A stretch of DNA of 64,000 nucleotides from Laceyella sacchari (GTDB lineage Bacteria; Bacillota; Bacilli; Thermoactinomycetales; Thermoactinomycetaceae), in NCBI RefSeq assembly GCF_004343255.1, contig NZ_SMDD01000001.1:1133284-1197283 (forward strand), read 5' to 3'. Made by a program: the position numbers and the translations under genes. The notes below the pieces were generated by a model. It searched no databases and was not told where the DNA came from. It saw only the letters and a program-made list of their open reading frames with translations. Positions 17,346 to 26,176 of this stretch are shown here, piece after piece (the first letter of the stretch is position 1; the number at the start of each line of letters is the position of its first letter).

Positions 17346-18671
17346 TTAGTTTTCCATCGCTTTTCTCATTTGGCGAGCCCCTTCATCCCAAATGTTGCTC
17401 CATGCCTCCCAACCGCTTTTTTGGATGGCTGCTTGCAAAGAGCGGCGGGTTTCCGTGCGATAGGCGTCAAATTGGTCGCTTCGCTCCTGGATGAGCTGTT
17501 TCAATTTATCTCGCTGTACGGGGGGATAGCCAGTTTGTTCCAAATAGCGCAATGCCAATTTCATCCGGTTTATTTCTCGGTCCGCGGTTGATTTCCAACG
17601 CATCAATAAACGATCCAGCTCGCTTATTTTTTGCTGGCGCATCCGGAGCGCCTCGCTTCCGTTTTTCCGGCCCCAATGCAACCATTCACGCATGAGCCGC
17701 TGGTGTTCGGCATCCAAAAAACGGTCCAACTCTTCACCGCTGTCTACATAAGTGAAGGTGCCCATACCGGCTTCGGCCATCTGTTTTAAAGCTTTTTGTC
17801 CTGCATCGTTGATGCGAAATCCGATCACATGGACGTGAGGGCGTATCGCGCTTTGGCGAAGTTGAGACATGAGTTGAACCGGATTTCCGCCGCACGTTTC
17901 CTCACCGTCGCTGATTAGATATAGATGGACTTCTTCAGCTTGAGGTGGAACATCTTTTTGTACTGCGGCCAAGCTGGCGGCGATGGGTGTCCAACCGCTA
18001 GGGCTTATGGCGTCGAGCGCTTGGGAAAATCGGGTGGCGTTGTAAGTGGATGCGGGAAAGATGGCTTCTGTGCTTCGGCATGAGAGCGCTTTGTCCCTAG
18101 CTTGGTTTGTGCCCTTGTGGCCGTATACTCGTAGGGAAATGGTAGCCGCCGGGGGCAATTTGCTGACAAACGTAGCGATTGCTTTTTTGGCGCTTTGCAT
18201 TTTTGTGCTGGCATTCACTTTTTCAGCCATGCTTCCGCTGGCATCAAGCAGGATGGCGAAGTGTGTCGGCTTTTCTAAAATGATGGTATTTGCTGGTTGT
18301 TGTGTTGTGGGATTGATATCCGTAGAAAAATTGGCAGTTTCCATGACCAAGCGCCGATAATCTTCGTGGAACCATTGTAGCAATTGGCTGAAAGTAGCGT
18401 CTGCCGATTGGGTTCGCTTCACGGTGGCTAACCGCGCCTGAAGTTTATTTTCTGTAAACTGAGAGCCGTGCAGATCGCCTGGTTTGCGCATGAGGGTTTG
18501 TTCAAAATCGGTGAGTTGCCGTTTGAGTATGGGTTGCGGTGCGGTTGCCCGCAGGGAGATGGCTGACGCTCGCTTGGACGCGGATGGAGTGGAGAGCTCA
18601 GCTGGTGCACATGCGGTCAAGCACAAGGCTATGATGATGGCTAACATGAAAGAGCGTTGACTGTGAAGCAA
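17346..18671 (-). CDS. VWA-domain lipoprotein
   Basis: 441 residues started by TTG 7-8 nt after AGGAGG. A hydrophobic leader ends in LTAC, a probable lipobox. Residues about 145-330 form a von Willebrand A domain with an intact MIDAS motif (LLDASGSM, then TPIAASL and SDGEETCGG). Two cysteines in the domain (SCRST, ETCGG) could form a disulfide outside the cell. The C-terminal 100 residues are a charged, probably helical domain. YabE/YfbK-like VWA lipoproteins are the nearest general class. The binding partner is unknown. Confidence 0.87.
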   Translation of the reverse strand: MLHSQRSFMLAIIIALCLTACAPAELSTPSASKRASAISLRATAPQPILKRQLTDFEQTLMRKPGDLHGSQFTENKLQARLATVKRTQSADATFSQLLQWFHEDYRRLVMETANFSTDINPTTQQPANTIILEKPTHFAILLDASGSMAEKVNASTKMQSAKKAIATFVSKLPPAATISLRVYGHKGTNQARDKALSCRSTEAIFPASTYNATRFSQALDAISPSGWTPIAASLAAVQKDVPPQAEEVHLYLISDGEETCGGNPVQLMSQLRQSAIRPHVHVIGFRINDAGQKALKQMAEAGMGTFTYVDSGEELDRFLDAEHQRLMREWLHWGRKNGSEALRMRQQKISELDRLLMRWKSTADREINRMKLALRYLEQTGYPPVQRDKLKQLIQERSDQFDAYRTETRRSLQAAIQKSGWEAWSNIWDEGARQMRKAMEN

Positions 18672-18913
18672 GTGGATCGCCTCCTAAAAGTCAAAAAATT
18701 TTTTGGAGATTAAACTACGCCAAAGTATGTTATTATGTTGCTTTGTTGAGTCTTACTATTTTTTGATAATGAAACGTGTTGATCTGGTTTTATTAATATA
18801 TTTCAAGTGTTAGTCAAACCTGAGAGAGAGGAGTTTAAAAGAGAAAAAAGACAAAAACAGATGGTTATGTCTTAATGGTTCCTCGTATTTCTTTTTTCCT
18901 CCTTTTTTTCGAT

Positions 18914-18942
18914 TTGGCACAATATCTTGTATTAGCTATACT
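18914..18942 (+). promoter_or_regulatory. Sigma-A promoter of nrdAB
   Basis: TTGGCA (18914-18919), 17 nt and TATACT (18937-18942) lie 41 bp before the nrdA ATG. Two NrdR-type boxes overlap and follow it. Confidence 0.8.
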
Positions 18943-18965
18943 ACTAAAGCGACTATATATAGTAG
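18917..18965. promoter_or_regulatory. Pair of NrdR boxes
   Basis: Box 1 (18917-18932) has core ACAATATCTTGT. Box 2 (18950-18965) has the perfect palindromic core ACTATATATAGT. Their centres are 33 bp apart, about three helical turns, as usual for NrdR sites. Box 1 lies at the −35/spacer and box 2 just after the −10, consistent with repression by the NrdR ATP/dATP sensor. Confidence 0.82.
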
Positions 18966-18982
18966 AACGGACGTGATGATCC

Positions 18983-21193
18983 ATGATCGATATTTCTGTT
19001 GATAAGCTGACGCGCTACCGTGGCTTAATCGATGATGCGTGTGCGCGTTTTCCTCATTTAAACAAAGAACAATTGATTGAAGATGCGGCGATGCAGTTGC
19101 GAGACAACATGAGCGACAAAGAAGTGTTGCAAATCGTCATCCAAGCTGCTGTTGAAAAAACGAGCGTCGAAGAGCCGGACTGGCAATTTGTCGCTGCCCA
19201 TCTGCTCGCCCATGGCTTGTATGAGGAAGCGGCCCAAAACCGGGGATATAAAGCGCAGGATAAATACGGCAATCTGCATGCTCTGGTACATAGCTTGACG
19301 GAAAAGGGCTTGTACGGAAAATATTTGTTGGAGCGTTACACGAAAGCAGAGCTGGATGAGCTGGAGAAGTACATTAAGCCTGAGCGGGACTATCTATTCA
19401 ATTATATCGGATTAAAAGTGCTGGCGGACCGGTATATCGTGCGTGACTATGATGGGAAAGTGATGGAACTGCCTCAAGAGCGTTTCATGGTGATCGCTAT
19501 GCATCTGGCGCAAAACGAAGTCGACCGTGTCGGTTGGGCCAAGCAGTTTTATGATGTGCTGTCCAAGCTGGAGATGACAGTGGCCACCCCGACGCTCAGC
19601 AATGCGGGTAAACCGCTACACCAGCTGTCTTCATGTTTTATCGACACTGTGGATGATTCCCTGTGGTCGATTTACAATACCAACTCCGCGACGGCGCAAG
19701 TGTCCAAACACGGCGGCGGAGTGGGGATTTACTTGGGTAAAGTGCGTTCCAAAGGATCAAAAATCCGCGGTCACAAAGGGGCTTCCGGCGGTGTGATTCC
19801 ATGGATCCGCAACTACAATAACACGGCCGTGGCTGTGGATCAGTTGGGTGTGCGCCGAGGAGCATTCGCCATTTACTTGGATGTGTGGCATGCTGACATC
19901 CTCGATTTCCTCAATTTGAAGACGAACAACGGGGATGATCGCCTCAAAGCTCATGACATTTTCCCTGGTGTATGCATTCCCGATGTGTTTATGGAACGGG
20001 TGAAAGCGCGGGAGAACTGGTATCTGTTTGATCCCCATGAAGTGCGCGAAGTGATGGGCTATTCCATCGAAGATTATTGGGGAGAGGAGTTCACTCGCCG
20101 CTATGAAGAATGCGTAGCCAACCCGAACCTGCACAAGACCGAGATTCCGGCCATCGAGATCATGAAGCGGATTATGGTGAGCGCATTTGAGACCGGAACG
20201 CCGTTTATTTTCTTCCGTGATACGGTGAACCGAGCTAATCCCAACAAGCACAAAGGGGTTATTTATTCTTCAAACCTCTGCACCGAAATCTGCCAAAACA
20301 TGTCACCGACTGAATTAATCTCTGAAGAACTGGAAGACGGCGTGATCGTCACCAAACAAAAGCCAGGTGACTTCGTCGTGTGCAACCTGTCTTCGATCAA
20401 CTTGGGCCGGGTGAAAAGCAAAGATGACATTGCCCGTATCGTATCTGTACAAATGCGGATGTTGGACAATGTAATCGACCTCAACATCTATCCCGTAAAG
20501 CAAGCGGAATTGACCAATAAGAAGTATCGGGCAGTGGGATTGGGCACCAGCGGCTACCACCAATACTTGGCACAACGGAAAATCATGTGGGAATCAGAAG
20601 AGCATGTGAACGAGGCGGATGAGCTGTTTGAAGAGTTGGCGTACCATGCGATTCGCAGCTCAATGGAAATCGCTAAAGAAAAAGGGCATTATCCGTTGTT
20701 TGAAGGAAGCGAATGGCAGACCGGAGAGTATTTTAAACAGCGTGGTTATACCGATGAGCGTTGGCAGAAACTACAGGCAGAAGTGGCTAAGCACGGTATG
20801 CGCAATGCGTGGGTATTTGCCGTAGCTCCAACCGGGTCCACATCGCTGATCGCAGGCTCAACTGCGGGCATTGATCCAGTGTACGCCAAGTATTTCGTTG
20901 AAGAAAAACGCGGTGCGGTCATTCCGCAAACAGCTCCCAACCTGAGCCCTGAAACAACATGGTATTACAAAGAAGCGCATGCAATCGACCAACATTGGAG
21001 CATTCGGGCGGCTGGAAGACGGCAACGTCATATCGACCAATCGCAATCCTTCAACTTGTATATCACACCAAACACCACCGCGCGCGAATTCTTGGATCTG
21101 TACATGGATGCGTGGAGCAACGGCTTGAAAACGATCTACTATGTGCGTAACCAATCATTGGAAGTGGAAGATTGCGTGAGCTGTTCTTCCTAA
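18983..21193 (+). CDS. nrdA: Ribonucleoside-diphosphate reductase, large (alpha) subunit
   Basis: A 736-residue class I catalytic subunit. Active-site elements are visible: LSSCF (redox cysteine), the radical-site loop SSNLCTEI with N, C and E, NAWVFAVAPTGSTSLIAGSTAGI, and the C-terminal shuttle cysteines in VEDCVSCSS. The N-terminal region is shorter than a full ATP cone, so activity regulation may be reduced. Neither nrdI nor nrdH is present beside it, which argues for an NrdAB (Ia-like) rather than NrdEF (Ib) system. nrdB follows after 26 bp. Confidence 0.95.
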   Translation: MIDISVDKLTRYRGLIDDACARFPHLNKEQLIEDAAMQLRDNMSDKEVLQIVIQAAVEKTSVEEPDWQFVAAHLLAHGLYEEAAQNRGYKAQDKYGNLHALVHSLTEKGLYGKYLLERYTKAELDELEKYIKPERDYLFNYIGLKVLADRYIVRDYDGKVMELPQERFMVIAMHLAQNEVDRVGWAKQFYDVLSKLEMTVATPTLSNAGKPLHQLSSCFIDTVDDSLWSIYNTNSATAQVSKHGGGVGIYLGKVRSKGSKIRGHKGASGGVIPWIRNYNNTAVAVDQLGVRRGAFAIYLDVWHADILDFLNLKTNNGDDRLKAHDIFPGVCIPDVFMERVKARENWYLFDPHEVREVMGYSIEDYWGEEFTRRYEECVANPNLHKTEIPAIEIMKRIMVSAFETGTPFIFFRDTVNRANPNKHKGVIYSSNLCTEICQNMSPTELISEELEDGVIVTKQKPGDFVVCNLSSINLGRVKSKDDIARIVSVQMRMLDNVIDLNIYPVKQAELTNKKYRAVGLGTSGYHQYLAQRKIMWESEEHVNEADELFEELAYHAIRSSMEIAKEKGHYPLFEGSEWQTGEYFKQRGYTDERWQKLQAEVAKHGMRNAWVFAVAPTGSTSLIAGSTAGIDPVYAKYFVEEKRGAVIPQTAPNLSPETTWYYKEAHAIDQHWSIRAAGRRQRHIDQSQSFNLYITPNTTAREFLDLYMDAWSNGLKTIYYVRNQSLEVEDCVSCSS

Positions 21194-21219
21194 CAGAAGC
21201 AGTAGAAAGGTGATAGGGC

Positions 21220-22251
21220 ATGAAATTAGAACGCAAAAAGATATTTAACGAACACGGGCAACGGGGAACCCAACGTATGATCAACGGCAACACCACCAAT
21301 CTGCGCGAGTGGAACCGGATCAAATATGACTGGGCGCACAAGCTGTATCGAGCCATGCTGAACAACTTCTGGATTCCCGAAGAGATCCCGCTGGCGAGTG
21401 ACGCAAAACAATTCATGGAATTGTCGCCAGCGGAAAGACGAGCATTTGACAAGACGATCTCCTTTTTGAACTTCCTGGATTCGATTCAAGGGGAGAATTT
21501 GCCCAACATCAATGAGTATGTGACGGCGCCAGAAGTAAGCTCCCTGTTGAACATTCAAGCGTTTCAAGAGGAGATTCACGCTCAATCTTACAGCTATATC
21601 TTGGATAGCGTCTGTTCGCCGGAGACGCGCGAAAACATTTATGACGAGTGGCGTAACGACGAACACCTTTTGCGCCGGAATCGGTTTATCGCCGATTTGT
21701 ACCAGCAGTTCGTTGATGACACAAACGACAAAAACTTTGTTCGCACATGTATGGCTAACTTCTTGTTGGAGTCTTTGTACTTCTACAGCGGATTTTCCTT
21801 TTTCTATGCGTTAGCACGCCAAGGGAAGATGACCGCTACGGCGACGATCATCAAGTATATCCAACGGGATGAACTCACCCATGTCGTTTTGTTCCAAAAC
21901 ATGATCAAAGAGTTGCGTAGCGAAAATCCGGACTTGATCACTCCGGAGTTTGTTGAAGAGTTGCGTGAGATGACACGGACGGCAGTGGAGCATGAGATCG
22001 CTTGGGGCCAATACATCACCAACAATGAAATTCAGGGGCTTAACAATGACGTGTTGGAACGCTACATTAAGTATTTGGCGAATGAGCGGTTAAGCCGATT
22101 GGGCTTTGAGATCCTGTATCCGGAGATTACTTCTCATCCTATGAAATGGGTGGAAAGCTTCTCTAACTTGAATGCGACCAAAACAGACTTCTTTGAACAG
22201 AAAGTAACCAACTATTCTAAGGCAAGTTCACTTGATTTCGGCGATCTGTGA
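21220..22251 (+). CDS. nrdB: Ribonucleoside-diphosphate reductase, small (beta) subunit
   Basis: A 343-residue ferritin-fold radical-generating subunit. The metal ligands and radical tyrosine are all in place: FQEEIHAQSY gives E, H and the tyrosine equivalent to Y122, ESLYFYSGF gives a second glutamate, and RDELTHVVLF gives the last E/H pair. The tyrosine argues against a class Ic enzyme. Cotranscribed with nrdA under predicted NrdR control. The stop codon lies directly before a long terminator hairpin. Confidence 0.96.
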   Translation: MKLERKKIFNEHGQRGTQRMINGNTTNLREWNRIKYDWAHKLYRAMLNNFWIPEEIPLASDAKQFMELSPAERRAFDKTISFLNFLDSIQGENLPNINEYVTAPEVSSLLNIQAFQEEIHAQSYSYILDSVCSPETRENIYDEWRNDEHLLRRNRFIADLYQQFVDDTNDKNFVRTCMANFLLESLYFYSGFSFFYALARQGKMTATATIIKYIQRDELTHVVLFQNMIKELRSENPDLITPEFVEELREMTRTAVEHEIAWGQYITNNEIQGLNNDVLERYIKYLANERLSRLGFEILYPEITSHPMKWVESFSNLNATKTDFFEQKVTNYSKASSLDFGDL

Positions 22252-22290
22252 ATATGAAAGCACCTCCCTGCCAGGGAGGTGCTTTCATAT
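22252..22290. terminator. nrdAB terminator, shared with a convergent small gene
   Basis: An 18-bp perfect stem, beginning ATATGAAAGCACCTCCCT, has a 3-nt loop. The far arm contains the stop codon of the 53-codon minus-strand gene. Confidence 0.88.
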
Positions 22291-22446
22291 GGGGATCGGA
22301 TTGAACAACAAGGTAAGCGCGGCAGCACACAAAGAGAGGCGATAAACGAAATCAAACCAATTCTGCACTCGGAACAGCTGATAGGCGTTCAAGAGGGAAT
22401 GAATGGTGATAAATACTAGAGCGATTTGAAATAAGAGCAACCACAT
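22285..22446 (-). CDS. Small membrane protein, 53 aa, unrecognised
   Basis: The ATG at 22446 follows CCAGGAGGTGAGG, a near-ideal ribosome binding site. The product begins MWLLLFQIALVFITIH and ends LTLLFNPIPI, with two hydrophobic stretches joined by a short polar NAYQLFRVQNW segment. That is a two-helix membrane hairpin. The stop codon lies inside the nrdB terminator. I know no family for it. The good site and the lack of charged residues in the helices support a real gene. Confidence 0.7.
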   Translation of the reverse strand: MWLLLFQIALVFITIHSLLNAYQLFRVQNWFDFVYRLSLCAAALTLLFNPIPI

Positions 22447-22519
22447 CAAATCCTCACCTCCTGGTAACGAAATTATTCAATGTGGGCTAGGACTATGCAA
22501 ATGAATGGAGGCCATCTTT

Positions 22520-22930
22520 ATGAATAAAGCATGGAAAGATGTGAAGGCGTTTCATGAAGCGTTTAATGTCCCTGTACAAGAAAAGCCGTGTAAATTGGAA
22601 CAGGATCGCGTGCACAAGCGGGCTGATTGGATGATGGAGGAGATCCGAGAGTTTCTGGAGGCAAAAACGCTAACTGAGCAAGCGGATGCCATGATTGATG
22701 TCATGTATCTGGCGCTGGGAACACTCGTCGAAATGGGTGTGCGGCCGGAAGAGCTCTTCCGCATCGTGCACGAAGCCAACATGTCTAAATTGTGGGAGGA
22801 TGGCAAGCCACGCTACCGGGAGTCAGATGGGAAAGTGATCAAGCCTCCGACATGGCAAGATCCCGAGCCATTGCTAAGGATGGAGATTGCGCGACAACAA
22901 TCAGAATGCGATGATAAGCAGGAAAAATAG
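22520..22930 (+). CDS. MazG-like nucleotide pyrophosphohydrolase
   Basis: A 136-residue all-alpha NTP pyrophosphatase-like protein. WMMEEIREFLEA supplies the ExxE pair, and EQADAMIDVMY supplies the second acidic pair used for magnesium binding. A C-terminal GKPRYRESDGKVIKPPTW segment is shared with phage and Bacillus homologues. The ATG at 22520 lies 8 nt after GGAGG and is preferred to the one 15 bases upstream. Likely hydrolyses a non-canonical or excess (d)NTP, which fits the adjacent ribonucleotide reductase. Confidence 0.85.
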   Translation: MNKAWKDVKAFHEAFNVPVQEKPCKLEQDRVHKRADWMMEEIREFLEAKTLTEQADAMIDVMYLALGTLVEMGVRPEELFRIVHEANMSKLWEDGKPRYRESDGKVIKPPTWQDPEPLLRMEIARQQSECDDKQEK

Positions 22931-22955
22931 AAGAGCAAATGATCTTGATCTTAAG

Positions 22956-22984
22956 CGGCCGGGAACACCACCTCGGCCGTTTTT
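22956..22984 (+). terminator. Terminator of the MazG-like gene
   Basis: CGGCCG/CGGCCG with a 12-nt loop, followed by T5. Confidence 0.75.
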
Positions 22985-23040
22985 GCATAGGGAATTTACA
23001 GGCAGGGGATAGTATGGTGGGAAATTTGATACGGGTGGGC

Positions 23041-23177
23041 CTAGGATGTGTCTGGCAAGTCTGGTTGGTGGGGAAGAAACGGAAAAACCACCTTTTCTCT
23101 AGGAGTGCAGATGCACAAGTGAAGCGAACGAGAAAATGGTTTTGAAGCCGCTGCCCAATTCATCAGACACGCCCTAG
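23041..23177. mobile_element. MITE-like insertion remnant, copy A
   Basis: 137 bp bounded by CTAG and imperfect terminal inverted repeats: CTAGGATGTGTCTGGCAA on the left and TTCATCAGACACGCCCTAG on the right. A related sequence of about 90 bp lies at 63887, and a single matching end lies near 56268. The ends resemble those of IS5-type insertion sequences. No transposase is present. Confidence 0.6.
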
Positions 23178-23230
23178 ACTAAGCCATTTGTTCCCGATGT
23201 CGCGGACAGGTGATCTGGCGAAAGGGGACA

Positions 23231-23266
23231 AGTGGTATAGACAACTATACATGATGGTGATACACT
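23231..23266 (+). promoter_or_regulatory. nagA promoter with NagR (dre-type) operator
   Basis: AGTGGTATAGACAACT (23231-23246) is close to the GntR/HutC-type dre consensus AYTGGTCTAGACCART and overlaps the −35 of a promoter: TAGACA at 23238, 17 nt, TACACT at 23261. A GntR/UTRA regulator is encoded 7.6 kb downstream. Confidence 0.72.
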
Positions 23267-23300
23267 TAAATTGTAACGAAAGGAAAAAGGAGATAATCAT

Positions 23301-24488
23301 ATGAATCCGGTTTCCCCACTTATCATAAGCAATGTAACGATTTTTACGGAGAATGGAAAAATCACACCTGGATATATTGAACTAGTCAATGGCAAAATCA
23401 AAAATTTCGGACCGATGGATCACATGCCAGATTTTACAGACGCACAAGTGATCCAATTATCAACGGAACACCAAGTTCTGCCTGGCATGATTGATGTCCA
23501 CATCCACGGAGCCGCTGGTGCGGATACCATGGATGCGACATTGGAAGCGCTTGACACGATGGCCTCACACTTGCCAAAAGAAGGCACAACCTGTTTTCTG
23601 GCGACGACGATTACACAAACGCACGAGAATATCGAGGCTGCGCTGATCAATGCGGCTGACTTCATTGAACGGCATCAGGTGCCGGGGAAGGCGGAATGCG
23701 CAGGGATTCACTTGGAAGGGCCGTTCATAAACAAGAAGCGCGCCGGCGCGCAACCCCCAGAGTATATTGTCCATCCCGACCGGGAACAATTCGCCAAATG
23801 GCAGTCCATGGCCCGAGGGCACATTCGATTGGTCACTTTGGCTCCGGAAGAGCCGGGTGGGCTTGAATTGACACGTTATCTCAAAGAAACAGGGGTTATT
23901 GCGTCCGTGGGCCATTCAGACGCCTGTTACCAACAGATCAGCGAGGCGATTGACGCAGGCTTAAGCCACGTCACTCATCTGTTTAACGGCATGAGAGGGT
24001 TTCACCATCGTGAACCGGGTGTCGCTGGTGCAGCGCTGGTGCGCGACGAATTGATGGTCGAGATGATTGTTGACGGAATTCACATCGAACCAAACAGTGT
24101 AAATGTCGCGTATAAGGCCATTACTCCAGAACGAATCATCCTTATCACCGATTCCATGCGGGCCAAATGCCTAAAGAGCGGGACATATGATCTCGGCGGG
24201 CAGGAGGTCACGGTATCGGATCGTGATGCCCGGTTGGCTGATGGGACCTTGGCCGGTAGCATTTTGAAAATGAAAGATGCGCTGAAGAATATGCATCAAT
24301 TTGTTGACTGCACCATGGAACAATTGATTCAAATGACGGCGACTAACGCTGCCAAAGAATTGAACTTATATGATCGCAAAGGAAGCATTGCAGTGGGAAA
24401 AGACGCAGATCTTGTGATCCTTGATGAACAAATGGATGTATTCATGACGATTTGCCGCGGGGCAATCGCTTATCAAGCAAAGGAGTAG
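23301..24488 (+). CDS. nagA: N-acetylglucosamine-6-phosphate deacetylase
   Basis: A 395-residue amidohydrolase that converts GlcNAc-6-P to glucosamine-6-P and acetate. The metal and substrate residues are visible: DVHIHGAAG (HxH), GIHLEGPFIN (glutamate ligand), SVGHSDA and THLFNGM (histidines), and ITDSMRA (catalytic aspartate). AGGAGATAATCAT precedes the ATG. nagB starts 6 bp after its stop. Predicted to be controlled by the dre-type operator upstream. Confidence 0.97.
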   Translation: MNPVSPLIISNVTIFTENGKITPGYIELVNGKIKNFGPMDHMPDFTDAQVIQLSTEHQVLPGMIDVHIHGAAGADTMDATLEALDTMASHLPKEGTTCFLATTITQTHENIEAALINAADFIERHQVPGKAECAGIHLEGPFINKKRAGAQPPEYIVHPDREQFAKWQSMARGHIRLVTLAPEEPGGLELTRYLKETGVIASVGHSDACYQQISEAIDAGLSHVTHLFNGMRGFHHREPGVAGAALVRDELMVEMIVDGIHIEPNSVNVAYKAITPERIILITDSMRAKCLKSGTYDLGGQEVTVSDRDARLADGTLAGSILKMKDALKNMHQFVDCTMEQLIQMTATNAAKELNLYDRKGSIAVGKDADLVILDEQMDVFMTICRGAIAYQAKE

Positions 24489-24493
24489 TAGTA

Positions 24494-25216
24494 ATGGAGA
24501 TCATCAGAGCAACAGATTATGACGACCTATGCGAAAAAGCGGCGGCGATGCTCATCTCCCAAGTCCAGCAGAAGCCGAATGCGGTGTTGGGTTTGGCGAC
24601 GGGGGCGACACCGACCGGGATATATCAGAAAATGGTTTCCGACCATCAAGAGCGGGGAACATCGTATGCTGGCGTGCGTACATTTAACTTGGATGAGTAT
24701 GTCGGTTTAGCGCCGGAACATCCCAGCAGTTTTGCCTGTTATATGCGGAAGCAATTGTTTGACCGGATCGATATCCCAGAATCACAGACACATATTCCCT
24801 CTGGCGTAGCGGCTGATTTAGAGCAGGAATGTCGCCAATATGAAGAGGCCATACTGGCAGCCGGAGGCATTGATATGCAGATTCTGGGGATTGGTATGAA
24901 TGGGCATATCGGGTTTAATGAACCCGGCACTCCTTTTCAATCGGTTACACATGTAGTGACGTTGACAGAGTCGACGAAACAGGCGAATCGCCAGTATTTC
25001 GATGACGAGGAGACCATGCCTTCACACGCGATCACCATGGGTTTGGCGACGATCATGCGAAGCAAACGCATTGTGTTGTTGGTGTCCGGCAAACATAAGG
25101 CGCCTATTTTACACCGTTTGTTAAATGAACCTGTATCGGAGGATTTGCCAGCATCCATCTTGAAACAACATTCCCATGTCACCGTGATTGCGGATGCGGA
25201 CGCTTGGGATCAGTAG
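24494..25216 (+). CDS. nagB: Glucosamine-6-phosphate deaminase
   Basis: A 240-residue aldose-ketose isomerase/deaminase producing fructose-6-P and ammonia. NLDEYVGL and GIGMNGHIGFNEPGT are the classic active-site motifs. The frame is open further upstream inside nagA. The ATG at 24494, after AAAGGAG at the end of nagA, gives the family length. Second gene of the nag operon. Confidence 0.97.
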   Translation: MEIIRATDYDDLCEKAAAMLISQVQQKPNAVLGLATGATPTGIYQKMVSDHQERGTSYAGVRTFNLDEYVGLAPEHPSSFACYMRKQLFDRIDIPESQTHIPSGVAADLEQECRQYEEAILAAGGIDMQILGIGMNGHIGFNEPGTPFQSVTHVVTLTESTKQANRQYFDDEETMPSHAITMGLATIMRSKRIVLLVSGKHKAPILHRLLNEPVSEDLPASILKQHSHVTVIADADAWDQ

Positions 25217-25231
25217 AGAGGGGACATCTTG

Positions 25232-25966
25232 ATGATTTTAGCGTTCATGGAGTCGATCGAGCGAAAATTGGGGGAGATCAAGCGGGAAGAATTGGCCCAA
25301 ATGCAACAAGCGGGCCGTTGGATTGCAGAAGCTGTTGCACAGGGTGGGGTGGTCCATTTGTTTGGATGCGGGCATTCCCACTTGTTGGCAGAAGATGTGT
25401 TTTATCGTGCAGGGGGGTTGGCTCCCATTCATCCGATTTTGGTTGAAAAGTTGATGTTGCACGAGGGGGCGGCGCGCTCTTCAGAATTGGAGCGACAACA
25501 TGGGCTGGCTGAGACGTTCATGGAGGAGCAAGCGATTCAGCCAGGGGATGTGGTGATTGTGATCTCTACCTCCGGCATCAATCCGGTGCCGATCGAAGTG
25601 GCACTGTTGGCTAAGGAAAAAGGGGCGAAGGTGATCGGATTGACGTCACTCGCTTATGCCAGTGGGGTTCCGTCGCGGCACCAATCGGGCAGGCATTTGT
25701 CAGAAGTGGTTGATATGGTGTTGAACAATCATGTTGACCAAGGGGACGCTCTGCTTTCGCATGAGCGGGTGCCGGCCAAGTTCGGTCCGAGTTCGACCAT
25801 CTTGGGCTCACTCATTCTGCAATCGGTGCTGGTGGAGGCAGTCGGGCTGATGGCGGACGCAGGTGTGGAAGTGCCTGTATTCCGCAGTGGCAATATTCCG
25901 GGAGCTGATGATTACAACAAAGCGCTCGTGGAAAAATACGCCTCCAAAATACCTACGCTAAAATAA
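25232..25966 (+). CDS. SIS-domain sugar-phosphate protein (UPF0309-like)
   Basis: 244 residues forming one SIS domain: VVHLFGCGHSHLLAED and VIVISTSGINPVPIEVALLAKEKG are the two phosphosugar-binding loops. The C-terminal part (GPSSTILGSLILQSVLVEAV) is typical of the UPF0309 group, related to MurQ and GmhA. It is the third gene of the nagAB operon, separated by 15 bp, so it probably binds or isomerises an amino-sugar phosphate. A MurNAc-6-P-etherase-like role is possible but not shown by specific residues. Confidence 0.85.
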   Translation: MILAFMESIERKLGEIKREELAQMQQAGRWIAEAVAQGGVVHLFGCGHSHLLAEDVFYRAGGLAPIHPILVEKLMLHEGAARSSELERQHGLAETFMEEQAIQPGDVVIVISTSGINPVPIEVALLAKEKGAKVIGLTSLAYASGVPSRHQSGRHLSEVVDMVLNNHVDQGDALLSHERVPAKFGPSSTILGSLILQSVLVEAVGLMADAGVEVPVFRSGNIPGADDYNKALVEKYASKIPTLK

Positions 25967-25992
25967 ATCATGATGTCCACGGGATGGGGGAG

Positions 25993-26006
25993 TGGAAGCG
26001 GTTGTA
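25993..26006. promoter_or_regulatory. Possible cre (CcpA) site
   Basis: TGGAAGCGGTTGTA differs from TGNAANCGNWNNCA at one position. It lies about 110 bp before the solute-binding-protein promoter and inside an imperfect hairpin (25985-26024) that may end the nag transcript. Confidence 0.3.
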
Positions 26007-26103
26007 ACGCAATGCCACTTCCCCATTCGTTTTAAGATAGGCACGGGAGCTGGTAAAACAAGTTGATATACACTCGGTGTAATAAGAATAAATATATTTT
26101 TTA

Positions 26104-26146
26104 TTGACATATTTTTGTGAATTAAATAAAATTGGTATAGTCAATA
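26104..26146 (+). promoter_or_regulatory. Promoter of the sugar ABC operon with dre-type operator
   Basis: TTGACA (26104-26109), 17 nt, TAAAAT (26127-26132). ATTGGTATAGTCAATA (26131-26146) starts at the −10 and resembles the NagR/DasR operator half TTGGTATAG seen before nagA. Confidence 0.75.
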
Positions 26147-26176
26147 TTACAAATAATCATGAGGTTGGTGAATGGC

